Program-made: the position numbers and the translations under genes
From: Tangfeifania diversioriginum
GTDB taxonomy: Bacteria > Bacteroidota > Bacteroidia > Bacteroidales > Prolixibacteraceae
Length of the DNA stretch: 64,000 nt
Assembly (NCBI GenBank): GCA_945873105.1
Contig: CAMCBW010000023.1
Span: 1-64,000 of the forward strand
Reading direction: 5' to 3'
Shown here: in pieces, positions 1 to 10,400 of the stretch
How the letters are laid out: every line of letters starts with the position of its first letter
How positions within the stretch are numbered: the first letter of the stretch is position 1
The notes under the pieces: generated by a model
The model's input: only the letters and a program-made list of their open reading frames with translations
Database searches by the model: none
What the model was told of the DNA's origin: nothing

Positions 1-120
1 ATTATCCATTCGATGATCACTTGTAACAAAATCACATGCCATATATGCAATTCCCTTCTCCCGCAATGCCCTGCGAATTTTGGCAGTGCTTTCAATATTA
101 TCAAAATTGTCAGTGTACAT
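1..120 (-). CDS. Partial hypothetical protein (5' end only)
   Basis: An open frame on the minus strand begins with ATG at 120 and runs off the left edge, giving 40 residues. It starts MYTDNFDNIEST and continues with a basic stretch rich in Arg and Lys. An in-frame TAA lies just upstream, so the ATG is the likely start. I do not recognise the family and no domain can be named from so short a piece. Codon use looks ordinary. It is not part of the glycan loci further right. Confidence 0.4.
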   Translation of the reverse strand, partial: MYTDNFDNIESTAKIRRALREKGIAYMACDFVTSDHRMDN

Positions 121-184
121 TGTGTAGCCAGGTAAGTTTAAAAATTAAAGGTAGCTAATTTTTGGTTGATCTGGCATATACCGT

Positions 185-577
185 CAGAATCTGACTGCTA
201 AGCCTGCATTTCTGCAATGGAGCTCTATTAAATATAAACCGGGATTTTTTTTTTGTGAACTTGGAATATAAGTTAGAAGAACGATAAGGTGTCGTAGTTT
301 CAAATTCTCCAGTTTTGGGCTATTTGCCTTTCATTTCGCGCAAAGGACGCAAAGTTCGTAAAGAAAAAAATGCGACATTGTCATTTGTACATTACTTAAT
401 TTTAAACCGGGAAAAAATTATTTTGGTGAAATAGGAATACAAGTTAGAAGTGCAGCATAAGATGTCGTAGTTTCAAATTCTCCAATTTTGGGCTATTTGC
501 CTTTCATTTCGCGCAAAGGACGCAAAGAAAAAAAATACGACATTATCATTTGTGAATATCTTATAATCAATGACCTA
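185..577. repeat. Long direct repeat, block A, two tandem copies
   Basis: A unit of about 170-215 bases occurs at 185-400 and again, diverged, at 401-577. Each copy holds the same landmarks in order: a short A/T-rich lead, GTCGTAGTTTCAAATTCTCC, TTTGGGCTATTTGCC, then CGCGCAAAGGACGCAAAG. A third copy lies at 2464-2690, on the other side of the ATPase gene. The GCAAAG run recurs as a fragment at 13874-13900. No credible protein is encoded. It looks like an intergenic repeat family. Confidence 0.8.
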
Positions 578-756
578 CGGAAATTTTTCAGGTAAATTGT
601 TATCGGTCAAATTGAGGGTTGGCCTTTAGTGCGGAAAACCCCCTTGTCCTTGCGGGCAAAGGGGGCAAACTAGATTTCAGATCAACTTTTGTTACCGTTT
701 GGGATTGGAAATCCCTTGTGAAGTGGTGCTGATTACAAATCAGCACCGGCGGGGAT
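578..756. repeat. Long direct repeat, block B, left copy
   Basis: This block follows block A and is repeated at about 2690-2868. Shared landmarks are GCGGAAAACCCCC, TGTCCTTGCGGGCAAAGGGG, TTTGGGATTGGAAATCCC and a closing hairpin. The hairpin has a 10-bp stem (725-734 with 738-747) and a 3-base loop. The right copy keeps 8 bp of that stem. A short open frame on the minus strand through this block (600-806) is not conserved in the right copy and is not called. Confidence 0.8.
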
Positions 757-1004
757 GGGAATGTTTGGTCAATTGAGTTTATAATCCCACTGCCGATGGA
801 TAACAAAATGGGAGGACTATGATATTTTCACAATCTGTATTGACTGTTAATGATTAAGTTTCGAATATTTATATGTAAGATATAAAACTACTAATATGTA
901 AAATATGCCTATATTAATATGTAAAATGAAATGCTTTCTATTTGTAAATAAATTTTTGCATCTTTGCGATAAAATTGATTTTACCTCTTAATTTCTAACT
1001 AATT
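757..1004. other. Intergenic spacer before the ATPase gene
   Basis: A very A+T-rich spacer between repeat block B and the ATPase start. It contains several near-repeats of an ATATGTAAAATAT type at about 868-930 but no gene, hairpin or exact Bacteroidota promoter. The best -7 candidate (CATCTTTG, near 958-966) matches 7 of 8 positions but has no -33 partner at the right spacing. Confidence 0.4.
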
Positions 1005-2258
1005 ATGGCATATATATGCCGAATAACCGATACAGAACTTCTGCGCAAATTGCAGGCGGCAGGAGCAGTGTTGATTCGAGGTGCCAAAGCATGCGGAAAA
1101 ACAGAATCTGCAAAGCAATTTGCAAAAAGTATTTTGGAAGTTGATACCGACCCACAAGTACCCTTGCTGATGGACACCTCACCGAACCGCCTTTTGCTTG
1201 GTAACCCGCCACGCCTGATAGACGAATGGCAGGAACAGCCCAAGCTCTGGAATCTTATCCGCCATGAAGTTGACAAACGTGCTTTACCTGCACAATTCAT
1301 TCTTACCGGCTCGGCAAATCCCGACGAAACGGTAAAGAAACACTCCGGTGCCGGGAGGTTTACCACACTCGATATGCGCACAATGAGTTGGCAAGAATTG
1401 GGATATTCGTCAGGAAAAGTTAGTTTGAAAGCACTTCTGGAAGGTGGTAGGGTTGATATTTACGATGAAGCAACTGATTTGGAATTTATCGTTGAGAAAA
1501 TTATTATCGGTGGTTTTCCCGGTTTGATCAATAAAAGTATTGCACAGGCTACTGATATCAACCGTACATATGTTGATTTACTTGCCGAAGTGGATATGAG
1601 CCGTGTTTCAAATGTGAAACGCGACCCTGCCAAAGTACAGAATCTGCTTCGGTCACTGGCAAGAAATACCGCCACAACCGTCGAAACTGTTTCGATAGAA
1701 GCCGACATTTTTGCAAAAGAGCGTGTCACCGTTTCACGTCCGACGATCTACGATTATCTCGATGCGCTCGAACGTCTGATGGTAGTAGAAAATCAGCCCG
1801 CATGGAATACACATTTACGTTCTTCTGCGCTGCTCAGAAAAGCTCCCAAACGTCATTTTACAGATGTTTCGCTTGCCGTAGCTGCACTCGGTGCAAATAA
1901 AAAGTCATTGCTTTCCGACCTGAAATTCACTGGATTTCTTTTTGAGTCGCTTGCCACACATGAGCTTCGCGTTTATGCGCAGGCCATTGATGCAAAAGTG
2001 TATCATTACCGTGATTCTTCAAATCTCGAAGTAGATGCAATTGTACAAAAATATTCCGGCAAATATGCTGCCTTTGAAATCAAACTCGGAACGGGGCAAA
2101 TTGAAGCCGCCGCTGCCAATCTAACTAAATTTGCCGCTGTGATTGATACCACAAAAACAGAGGCGCCTCAATCCTTAAATATTATTACAGGAACAGGAAT
2201 AAGCTACACACGGGCTGACGGGATAAATGTTATTTCGCTTGCTTCGCTTGGGGTTTAA
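1005..2258 (+). CDS. AAA_14/DUF4143-type ATPase
   Basis: This 417-residue soluble protein matches the bacterial ATPase family with an N-terminal AAA_14 domain and a C-terminal DUF4143 domain. The Walker A loop GAKACGKT is at residues 26-33 and the Walker B segment LIDE at 71-74, followed by a sensor-like LTGSAN at about 100-105. The C-terminal part has an EVDAIV...FEIKLG pattern like a PD-(D/E)XK nuclease core. The length is normal for the family. Proteins of this type are common and mobile in Bacteroidota, but no reaction is established. The gene stands alone, is flanked by long direct repeats, and has an inverted-repeat element right after its stop. Confidence 0.85.
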   Translation: MAYICRITDTELLRKLQAAGAVLIRGAKACGKTESAKQFAKSILEVDTDPQVPLLMDTSPNRLLLGNPPRLIDEWQEQPKLWNLIRHEVDKRALPAQFILTGSANPDETVKKHSGAGRFTTLDMRTMSWQELGYSSGKVSLKALLEGGRVDIYDEATDLEFIVEKIIIGGFPGLINKSIAQATDINRTYVDLLAEVDMSRVSNVKRDPAKVQNLLRSLARNTATTVETVSIEADIFAKERVTVSRPTIYDYLDALERLMVVENQPAWNTHLRSSALLRKAPKRHFTDVSLAVAALGANKKSLLSDLKFTGFLFESLATHELRVYAQAIDAKVYHYRDSSNLEVDAIVQKYSGKYAAFEIKLGTGQIEAAAANLTKFAAVIDTTKTEAPQSLNIITGTGISYTRADGINVISLASLGV

Positions 2259-2313
2259 TCTTTGGGAATTAAATTAGGCGCTGCAAGCGTATCTGGATAT
2301 ATTCAGTCAATAC

Positions 2314-2461
2314 CCCCGCTCCCGCGCGATTGTATCGCGTGGCATTTGTATAACAACCAAATAACTACTACATCTTCCAATATCCATACAATAACTGATG
2401 AGGCATAAAAACAAGAAATAACTTTCTTTAAACCACGCGATACAATCTCGCAGGAGCGGGG
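2314..2461. repeat. MITE-like element with 29-bp inverted repeats
   Basis: Two 29-base arms, 2314-2342 and 2433-2461, are inverted copies with 2 mismatches and enclose 90 bases. Each arm carries the inner near-palindrome CGCGATTGTATCGCG or a variant of it. The element starts 55 bases after the ATPase stop and ends 2 bases before the right direct repeat. It encodes nothing. It could be a small non-autonomous mobile element or a long-stem terminator. Confidence 0.65.
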
Positions 2462-2463
2462 AG

Positions 2464-2868
2464 CAGAATCTGACTGCCAAGCCTGCATTTCTGCATGGGA
2501 GCTCTATTAAATTTAAACCGGGAAAAAAATTATTTTGGTGAACTTGGAATATAAGTTAGAAGAACGATAAGATGTCGTAGTTTCAAATTCTCCAACTTTG
2601 GGCTATTTGCCAATAGTTTCGCGCAAAGGCCGCCAAGTACGCAAAGAAAAACCACAACATTATCATTTATTAATTTCTTATAATCAATGATATACTAAAA
2701 TTGTCTGGGTAAATAGTTCCCGATCAAAATGTGGGTTAGCCTTTAGCGCGGAAAACCCCCATGTCCTTGCGGGCAAAGGGGGCAAACAAAATTTCCGATC
2801 TAACTTTTGTTGTTTGGGATTGGAAATCCCTTGGATAGTGGTGCTGAATTTAAATCAGCACCAGCGGG
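2464..2868. repeat. Long direct repeat, right copy (blocks A+B)
   Basis: The right-hand partner of the repeats at 185-756, in the same orientation, with one A unit followed by one B unit. It begins at the same CAGAATCTGACTG landmark found at 185. Together the copies flank the ATPase gene and the inverted-repeat element. Identity is high in the landmark segments and lower between them, so this is an old duplication or two members of a dispersed family. Confidence 0.75.
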
Positions 2869-2900
2869 AGATTTCTATGATTTGTTTACATTAATGAAAA

Positions 2901-4649
2901 TTACTCCATTGTAGCCTTTCTAGTCGAATTGCTGATACTTCCACCTTTACCATTAATGATGCTTTTTACGACACTTTCCTTGTTCCCATTCAGCCAAAAA
3001 ATGACTTTGTGGTGAAATCCATTTTCTACTGCTGGCGGTGTTTCTATGGCCTGATCGACAATTACAGAAGCATTGTAAAATACATTGTATATTCCTATAC
3101 CCCATGCCTGATGGTTTCTAACTTGATCGGCGACCTTGTAGGACGCATATCCGTTGGTTTCACCATGCCTCCAGGCATCTGCAGTGGGAGGATCATAAGG
3201 CATTTCGCTTTGGTAAAAATAGACTCTGCCATTTTCTCCATTCCATAGGGTCTGGTATTCCTGAAAATGCTCGTTAAACAGTCCATAAATGGTCACATTT
3301 TTGCCATTGACGATCAATCCGTTGGCACCTTTGTTTTTGTCCCAGCCTACACCGGCACCATGATCGGCTCGCCAAAGCCATAGATGATCGGCACTGACAT
3401 GATTGCTGTTGATGACCAAACAACGCGATGCAGAACCTTCATGTGGACCGCCAACCCTTAAAAACAGATCAAATAAAAAGGTTGGATTTTCTTCATGATT
3501 CTTTTTTGATCCGGGTTCTCCAACCTGCATAAGCGTTTCGGAAGGAATTTTTGCTGCATCAATCAGCAAACCGGCAATCGTCACCCCATCCACATCGGAA
3601 ACTTCAATCGCTTTATTCCCATTGACCGGAACCAGAGTAGCCATTCCAATACCAATCACAATTGCTCCTGAACGTTTAACCTTCAGGCTTTCGCTTAACG
3701 AATAAATTCCGGGGGTAAAAAGGATGTGTTTCCCTTTCTTCAAAGCTATATTTATCGTTTTAGCATTGTCAACTTCCGGTTTGGCGATATAAAAATCATC
3801 GATCGAAATTGTCTTTTCGTTCCTTATTTGGTTATCCCAATCCACACCGATTGAGTTTTTCTTTAATGCTGGAATTCTCAAAACAAATTTTCCCTCAGAA
3901 TAAGTCCAGTAAGGCTTTTCACGAACCTCAGGTGTTTCCCTAATGGTGGTAACTGGCTTTTCCGGCCACTTCTCCCGCGGGGCATTGACTACTCCAACGT
4001 ACATCATATTCCAGACACCGCCTTCCCATCTTTTAAATACCGAATTTCGGGTTAACCATTGTTGCTGAGAACCGGAAAACACTGTTCCATCAATTTTACA
4101 ATTGGCCATGAATCCCCCGCTGGAAGCTCCTTCAAATAACCTCAGATTTCCCTTCACATGAACACGGCGCAGTGGAGCTGCCTGCGAAACGGCCCAGGTG
4201 TTGGTTGAATCATCCGTTGGAAGGATCGTTAAATTCTCAACAGTCCGCCAAAAATTGCACAACACATGACCCTTAGAAGCGTTCGACCTAACTGCTCCAA
4301 CAATCACCACATCTTCAGGCGAATTTCCCAAACCCATCACATGCATGTAATAGCCAACCCTGACATCCAGCTTATAGGTCCCGGGCTTAAAAAGCAGTGC
4401 ATAACGGTTCTGGGAAAACTCATTCGTGGGAAAAACCTGTCCAGCATAAAGGGAGTCGATCAATGTTTGAATTTCCGGCATGTCCATTGAAGGATCGAAC
4501 ACAAATGTATGCTGGCCAAGTAGCGTCTGGGTATACTTCGCTGCAATAGCCTTTACGTTTTCCGAAAGTTGTTTGGTAACTTGAGAAAAGGCAATCTGTA
4601 TTCCTAGAAATAAGAACAATAGGTTGATTATAGAATATCTGGATTTCAC
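2901..4649 (-). CDS. Secreted glycoside hydrolase, GH55-like (exo-beta-1,3-glucanase)
   Basis: This 582-residue protein has a signal peptide (about 1-22) and a beta-helix-rich body with two halves. The halves are marked by FKPGTYKLDV at about 87-96 and FTPGIYSLSE at about 311-320. GH55 enzymes have tandem beta-helices and release glucose from beta-1,3-glucans. The C-terminal region at about 459-488, rich in aromatic and acidic residues (NEHFQEYQTLW, NGENG, FYQSEMPYDPP), resembles bacterial GH55 laminarinases as I remember them. The start is GTG; no upstream ATG is in frame. It lies 201 bases downstream of a GH16 gene, which supports beta-1,3-glucan as substrate. Related proteins are often mis-named adenylyl cyclase or coagulation factor-like. 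Confidence 0.7.
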   Translation of the reverse strand: MKSRYSIINLLFLFLGIQIAFSQVTKQLSENVKAIAAKYTQTLLGQHTFVFDPSMDMPEIQTLIDSLYAGQVFPTNEFSQNRYALLFKPGTYKLDVRVGYYMHVMGLGNSPEDVVIVGAVRSNASKGHVLCNFWRTVENLTILPTDDSTNTWAVSQAAPLRRVHVKGNLRLFEGASSGGFMANCKIDGTVFSGSQQQWLTRNSVFKRWEGGVWNMMYVGVVNAPREKWPEKPVTTIRETPEVREKPYWTYSEGKFVLRIPALKKNSIGVDWDNQIRNEKTISIDDFYIAKPEVDNAKTINIALKKGKHILFTPGIYSLSESLKVKRSGAIVIGIGMATLVPVNGNKAIEVSDVDGVTIAGLLIDAAKIPSETLMQVGEPGSKKNHEENPTFLFDLFLRVGGPHEGSASRCLVINSNHVSADHLWLWRADHGAGVGWDKNKGANGLIVNGKNVTIYGLFNEHFQEYQTLWNGENGRVYFYQSEMPYDPPTADAWRHGETNGYASYKVADQVRNHQAWGIGIYNVFYNASVIVDQAIETPPAVENGFHHKVIFWLNGNKESVVKSIINGKGGSISNSTRKATME

Positions 4650-4850
4650 TCGTAAATAATTTAGTTAAACAATTGAATTCCAGTAAGTACTCATGGAACC
4701 CCCAGGGCAATTTACATGCTATTTTGTGAACAATAGTGCATGGGGGTTTCACACGTAAATATTATAGGTAAATAATTGAATATCTGCTCGTACGTATGGA
4801 ACTCACAAATGCATTTACATCACCTTTTGTTGGCTTTGCCCATGCTTACT

Positions 4851-5675
4851 TCATTTGGCAATAATGCTTGGTTGGTAAACCCTAACATAATCTATCTGCA
4901 TTTCATTAGGGAATATGGAATCATCCACTTCACCTCCCCAATTACCTCCGATGGCAAGATTAAGGATCAGGTAGTATGGTTTATCAAACGGCCAGCCCTC
5001 GTTGGTAGCAATCCTATTATCCTGACCTTTGAACGACTCAAAAAACACCTTGTCATCTACAAAGAATTTGATGTATTCTTTTGTCCATTCTATTCCATAC
5101 TTATGAAATGAATCAAAAACATCCGGGAGAATTTCAAAATGAGTGATCTGAGTCCCTTTAACATGATTGTACAAGGCTGAATGAAGCGAAGTGTGAATTG
5201 AATTGGGATTTTTCCCCACATGCTCCATGATATCAATCTCGCCGCAAAGCGGCCAGGGTTCGATCTTCTTTTGAATGCTCTCCGGCAACATCCAGATAGC
5301 AGGCCAGTTGCCCTTTCCCCTCGGTAGTTTTGCCATTACTTCAATTTTACCATATTGAATTGAAAACTTCCGATAGGTAGTCAGTTTTGCAGAGGTGTAT
5401 TTAAGATTTTTGTGTTCCTTTTTAAGTGCAACAATACTCAGTACCCCATTCTTAACGCTAGAATTTTCAATTGAATTTCCGAGATAGTATTGTTTCTCAT
5501 TATTTCCCCAGCCGTGGCCGCCCTCTTCATAAGTCCATTTTGTACTATCGGGAAGGCCAGTGTAGTTAAATTCATCGCTCCAAATGAGTTTCCAACCCTT
5601 ATCATTGGCCACATTTTTAGAATTGTTGTAAAAGAAAAAACAAAGGAGACCCACGACCAATACAATTGTTTGCAT
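4851..5675 (-). CDS. Secreted GH16 endo-beta-1,3-glucanase (laminarinase)
   Basis: A 274-residue protein with an N-terminal hydrophobic segment (4-15) and a single GH16 jelly-roll domain. The catalytic motif GEIDIME spans 145-151: Glu146 nucleophile, Asp148 helper, Glu151 acid/base. The extra Met gives the beta-bulge form typical of laminarinase-type GH16. Trp residues around WSDEFN (32-37), NWPAIWMLP (123-131) and the C-terminal QIDYVRVYQ match the family. It should cleave internal beta-1,3 linkages, leaving products for the downstream GH55 enzyme and the upstream SusCD pair. A strong hairpin separates it from susD. Confidence 0.92.
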   Translation of the reverse strand: MQTIVLVVGLLCFFFYNNSKNVANDKGWKLIWSDEFNYTGLPDSTKWTYEEGGHGWGNNEKQYYLGNSIENSSVKNGVLSIVALKKEHKNLKYTSAKLTTYRKFSIQYGKIEVMAKLPRGKGNWPAIWMLPESIQKKIEPWPLCGEIDIMEHVGKNPNSIHTSLHSALYNHVKGTQITHFEILPDVFDSFHKYGIEWTKEYIKFFVDDKVFFESFKGQDNRIATNEGWPFDKPYYLILNLAIGGNWGGEVDDSIFPNEMQIDYVRVYQPSIIAK

Positions 5676-5805
5676 AACTATAAGTGGATTAATTGATTAA
5701 CAAATAAAAATTTGAGAAAAACCCGGGTTGGTGAAAATGTCTTTGATTCTACTGCGTAGAACAATGGTCAATAAAATGCATCAGCTTGAATTCAATGTGG
5801 AAATG

Positions 5806-5840
5806 AAAATGGAGGAGGCAATGTGAGACTCCTCCATTTT
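5806..5840 (-). terminator. Strong hairpin between susD and GH16
   Basis: A perfect 12-bp stem (5806-5817 with 5829-5840) closes an 11-base loop. The stem is GC-rich in its upper part with an A/T-rich base. On the minus strand the T-rich side follows the stem, so it can act as a partial terminator or a 3'-end stabiliser for the susCD message. Confidence 0.8.
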
Positions 5841-5898
5841 CTTCAGTTTATCCTCTTGGCATACCGTTATTTACCTGATATACTAATACAATTACAAT

Positions 5899-7419
5899 TT
5901 ATTTTAACCACCATGGAGCCACATTAATCCCATCATTACCGCCAAACTGCTCGTCAATGGCCTTTTTATAATTATCAGGATTTTGAGTTAGTTCTGACGT
6001 CGGGTATTTCCAGCGAAGTGGGTATTTTGTTTTATCTTCCGGATTCATACTGGTAGCCGGGTCGAGCGGGAATAAAGGCCATCCGGTACGGAGAAAATTA
6101 TTATAATTTAGAGTACCTGTGAAGAAATCAAGCAGCCACCGCTGCGTCCAGATCTGGCGCAAACGATCAATTTTGGTTCCGGTTGTTTTAAAGGCAGCTT
6201 CACCAGTAAAATAGCCATCAATGTAAGCCTGGGTAATTTTCATATTATGCACGCCTGTTTGCGCCGAAGGTAAATTCATGTAATAGGTTAGCTGTGCTTT
6301 TACTCCTTTTTCGTAATAATCCTTTGCGTCACCTGTAATCCAACCCTCCTCTACAGCCTCAGCAAGAATGAAACACTGTTCTGCATAACTGGTTTTAAGA
6401 AAAGGATCGCCAGCTTTGAGCAGAGTATAGCGGATGTTTAACAACGAGTATTTGCCTGCTGCATTATTAACGGCGAGCTTGTCGCCAGCTAATTCGGTAG
6501 GAGCGCCTTCGTAAGCATCGAAATCAATTTCCTTTTTACCGGCTGTAATCAGGTATTTGGCAGGCTCCGCGAAATAAAATAAGCGGCGGTCATTCAATTT
6601 TCTTAATTCATCCACCACTAATTTTGAGACAGCAGTACCAAGCCTCTGACCTTCACCGTTATAAAAAGGGTGAGACGCATTGGCATTATCAGTATAGACC
6701 AATTGAAAATTATCGGCATTGCTGGTCATCAGATTATTAGCAGCTACTATTGCCGCGAAGCGGGCTTTTTGTTCAGCAGTAGCTTTCTTACTGATGAGTT
6801 GTATTAGATTTAGCTGTGCCAAATTGCAAAGTTTACGCCATTTACTGGCATCGCCGTTGTACATGATGTCACAAGTACCAAAATTCTTGCCTAAAGCAAA
6901 TTTCTCCTCAGCGGCCTTATAGTATTTCAACATATCCACGATTATATTTGCCTGTTTATCATACTTGGGCCTGGTTATTCCTTCCTTAGCCAATCCCGCT
7001 TCCGAATAAGGTATATCGCCCACACTGAAGGTGGCTCCACCACCACCAGCTCTAAAAAACAGTGCTATTCCCTGGAAGGACGGTTCTGCCGGATTTCCTT
7101 TTGCAAATTCTTCTATTTTTTTTAGCGTAGGAAATGCTCCTCCCGTCAAGCTACCGTAAGGAGAATATGAATAATAATACTGGTATGGATTGGCTCCAGC
7201 AAGAACTGCTATATGCTTGCAAAATAAGTTTCCTGATACAAAATCTGCTGCATTGGGATTCCAAAACCTGTATGCATTTTTCATCAACTGTGTCGTGAGC
7301 ATTTCAGGTGAAACGGTTGTTGCGGCATTAGGGTCTGTATTTAATTCCTCAAAGTTGCTGCATGAACCTGCAGTCATAAGAGCAATTAATGCAATGAATA
7401 TATAAGATAAATTTTTCAT
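5899..7419 (-). CDS. SusD/RagB-type glycan-binding lipoprotein (beta-glucan locus)
   Basis: A 506-residue outer-membrane lipoprotein. The signal peptide ends in AGSC, with the lipidated Cys near residue 20, followed by the usual FEELNTDPN start of the SusD_2 subgroup. The all-helical SusD fold binds polysaccharide at the cell surface and acts as a lid on SusC. Length is typical. It starts 12 bases after the SusC stop and is surely co-transcribed with it. The GH16 and GH55 genes downstream suggest a beta-1,3-glucan ligand, which is an inference from context. Confidence 0.93.
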   Translation of the reverse strand: MKNLSYIFIALIALMTAGSCSNFEELNTDPNAATTVSPEMLTTQLMKNAYRFWNPNAADFVSGNLFCKHIAVLAGANPYQYYYSYSPYGSLTGGAFPTLKKIEEFAKGNPAEPSFQGIALFFRAGGGGATFSVGDIPYSEAGLAKEGITRPKYDKQANIIVDMLKYYKAAEEKFALGKNFGTCDIMYNGDASKWRKLCNLAQLNLIQLISKKATAEQKARFAAIVAANNLMTSNADNFQLVYTDNANASHPFYNGEGQRLGTAVSKLVVDELRKLNDRRLFYFAEPAKYLITAGKKEIDFDAYEGAPTELAGDKLAVNNAAGKYSLLNIRYTLLKAGDPFLKTSYAEQCFILAEAVEEGWITGDAKDYYEKGVKAQLTYYMNLPSAQTGVHNMKITQAYIDGYFTGEAAFKTTGTKIDRLRQIWTQRWLLDFFTGTLNYNNFLRTGWPLFPLDPATSMNPEDKTKYPLRWKYPTSELTQNPDNYKKAIDEQFGGNDGINVAPWWLK

Positions 7420-7430
7420 GTTGGATCTGA

Positions 7431-10400
7431 TTAAAATGTAAGTTTAATATTAGCGCCAAGATATCTAACCGATGGGTCGGCAAAATCTTCGCTGCCTCCG
7501 TCAGGGTCAGAATATTTCCAATCTTTGGACCACAACAGTACATTTTGCCCTACAAAACTAACTGAAGCAGCTTTTGCCACACCATGCAATAGTTTAGCGG
7601 GAACATTATACGTAATAGCCATTTCACGCAGTTTGAAAAAAGTTTTGGAATAAGTATCTAATCGACTTGTTGCACCTCCCCAGGCACTGCTGCTGTGCGA
7701 ATCATACGCATAATTTTTATAAGAGGTTTTTATATCATTGGGTGCATAAACCCTGGTATCAGTGAGAATAACACCGTTTGCATCCTTGGTATACGTACCT
7801 GATATTACTTTTACCCCTTCTATAAGATAGTTTACTGAACCCGGAGTAGCAACGTCCAATGCCCTTTCCGGAGTAACCGACTCGGGATGAATTCCAAGTT
7901 GCCACATATAGCTTTCAGTACGTGTGCCCATCAACCCGCCTACTACACCATCTAAAGAAACGAACAGACTGAAGTTTTTGTATTTCAGATTCGCATTTGC
8001 ACCCCAGAGCCAGTCGGGATCGGACCAGCCAAAATTTTCATTGTATCCGCTATAGGTAATTCTTCCACTACTGTTCAAAATAAGTTCTCCGGTTCCAGGC
8101 TTGCGCAGAAAATCCTGGCTTACATAGGCATCTACGCGCTCACCTACTTGTATCCATGGTCTTACGGTTGAAAAAGTCGGGTCTAACTTGGTATAGTAGC
8201 GTGCAAAAGTGGACCAGTTGAGGCCTAAATCCAGTTGCCAGTCATGACTTTTAATTGGAGAGCCTGTAACACTAACCTCCCAGCCACGACGGGTGGTTTC
8301 TTCCTCTGTATTTGTATAGATAGATGAATATCCGGAGGCTGATGTAATTCCACCTGCTATGATGCCGTCGTACATTCTCTTACTGTAGTAGGATACATCA
8401 GCCATCAAACGATTTTTAAACATCATACCTTGCAATCCAATCTCATATGTATTTGCACTTGCCGGCAGTAAGCCTTCGGGATACAATGAGGATGGAAGAG
8501 CGGCACCATTTAACGTATTCCAGGTCGCGGTTGCAACCGCATAAGAACTATTTATTGCATAAATCCCTGCCGGTGTTTTCGACATAGTCCAGGAACTTCT
8601 AACCTTCAATAAATCAAGCCAATCTTTTGTAGATTCTGGTAAAAGTTCTGAAATCACAAAACTGCCCGATACGGATGGATAAAAGTAGGATCGGGTCTCT
8701 TTCGGCAATGTTGAACTCCAGTCATTACGTCCGGTTGCTTCCACATATACCAGTTTATTCCACGACGCACCAACACGGCCATAAAGGGAATTAACCTGTC
8801 TTCTGGCGAGGCTTTCGTTAACAGCGGCTGGATTTACCGATGCTTTTAACGAGAAAAATCCGGGAACTGAAAGTCCTCCTACAGTATTGGCATTCATATT
8901 ATCAGCTTCAGCGTAAAATATGGTTCCGCCGGCAAGGTACTCTAGGTTAAATTTACCAAATGACTTATCTCCTGTTAGTAATAAATCACTGTTTATACTA
9001 AGTCCCTGAGTTTGGCCTACATTATAACCTCCTGTCAAAGTACCATTCCAGGTAGAACCGTTCCCCGGCACACCAGTATTACCTGACGATACGTAGGAAC
9101 CCCACGAAGTCCTGATCTGCCCTTTGTCCGTATAAAAATCTAGGCCTGAACGAAGACTGGCCTTCAGCCAATCGGTTAATTGATAACTCAACGACAAATC
9201 TGCATTAAAAATATCGCGGGAAATCTGATTTGTTTTTTCATACCGGTCAAAGTAAGGATTGTTTATGCCTGATGCTTGCGGAAAGGTGTAGTTTTGTTTT
9301 TGGTCTTCTATCAACCAGTAATTATCCTTGTAATCCAGAATATTAAAATCAGCACTTGAATAAATTAACAATGCATACATCGGATCATAGGAGGTATAGC
9401 CATTCATCCCAAGATTTGGCGAGGTTTTTCGGGCATAAGATACGTTTGAACTCATTTTAAATTTGTCCAAATTGATATCTCCACCAAAAGCGTAGGTATA
9501 TTTATCCAGTGTGGAATTGGGATATTGCCCCTTATTCTCTGTCCAGTTAAGCGAACTTCGCAAGGAGACGACATCTCCCTTGTATCCAATATTCGCATTG
9601 TTATTGGTTACATACCCTTGTTCAAGGAAATTAGCGAAGTTATCAGGACCCACAGGCAGATAGGCGTAATCACGGTAATCTTTCAAAAAAGGATCCCACT
9701 GTGAGCGCACTGTTCCATCCATTACGGTTCCCCATGAGGCATTAGAGATTTTATCATAAATATTACTGGATCCACGACCGTAAGTACTTTGTTTTTCAGG
9801 GATTGCTAAAAAACCTGCGGTGAACATGGTATTGGATGCAATATCTACAGTGATTCCAGATTTGTTGGTACTCCCGTTTTTTGTAGTAATCAAAATAGCT
9901 CCGCTTGCTCCCCTGAAACCGTAAAGCGCCGAAGCTGTTGCACCCTTCAGCACACTCATTGATTCAATATCTTCTGAGGATATATCGCTTAGTGATTTAT
10001 TGGCATAAGCTACTCCATCTATTACCAGCAAAGGATTTTCACCACGAATGGTAAGTGCCGGAGCAGTACCAAAATCGGTCGAGTTTTTAACCAAAAGTCC
10101 TGCAACTTTACCGGTCAGAGATGTAGTAACATCCGTACCCGAAACCTTTTGAAGGCTTTCACCAGTCACCTTTTGAACGGCATATCCAAGTGCCTTTTCC
10201 TCACGTTTAATACCCAAAGCGGTAACAACCACCTCATCAACTCCAACTGATTCTTCCACCATGACTACATTGAGCGAATTTTTCTGCCCAACTGACATTT
10301 CCTGTGTTTTCATTCCTACAAAAGAAAAGGTCAAAGTAGTTTTTTCAGATGCATTTGAGATGGTGTATTTTCCATCAGCATCCGTAATTACGCCAGTGGT

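Noticed and set aside
600-806. Minus-strand open frame of 68 codons
   Set aside because: It lies wholly in repeat block B and is not kept in the other copy of the repeat.
4697-4750. AACCCCCA ... TGGGGGTT pairing between GH16 and GH55 genes
   Set aside because: Only 8 bp with a loop of about 35 bases and no T tract; too weak to call a terminator.
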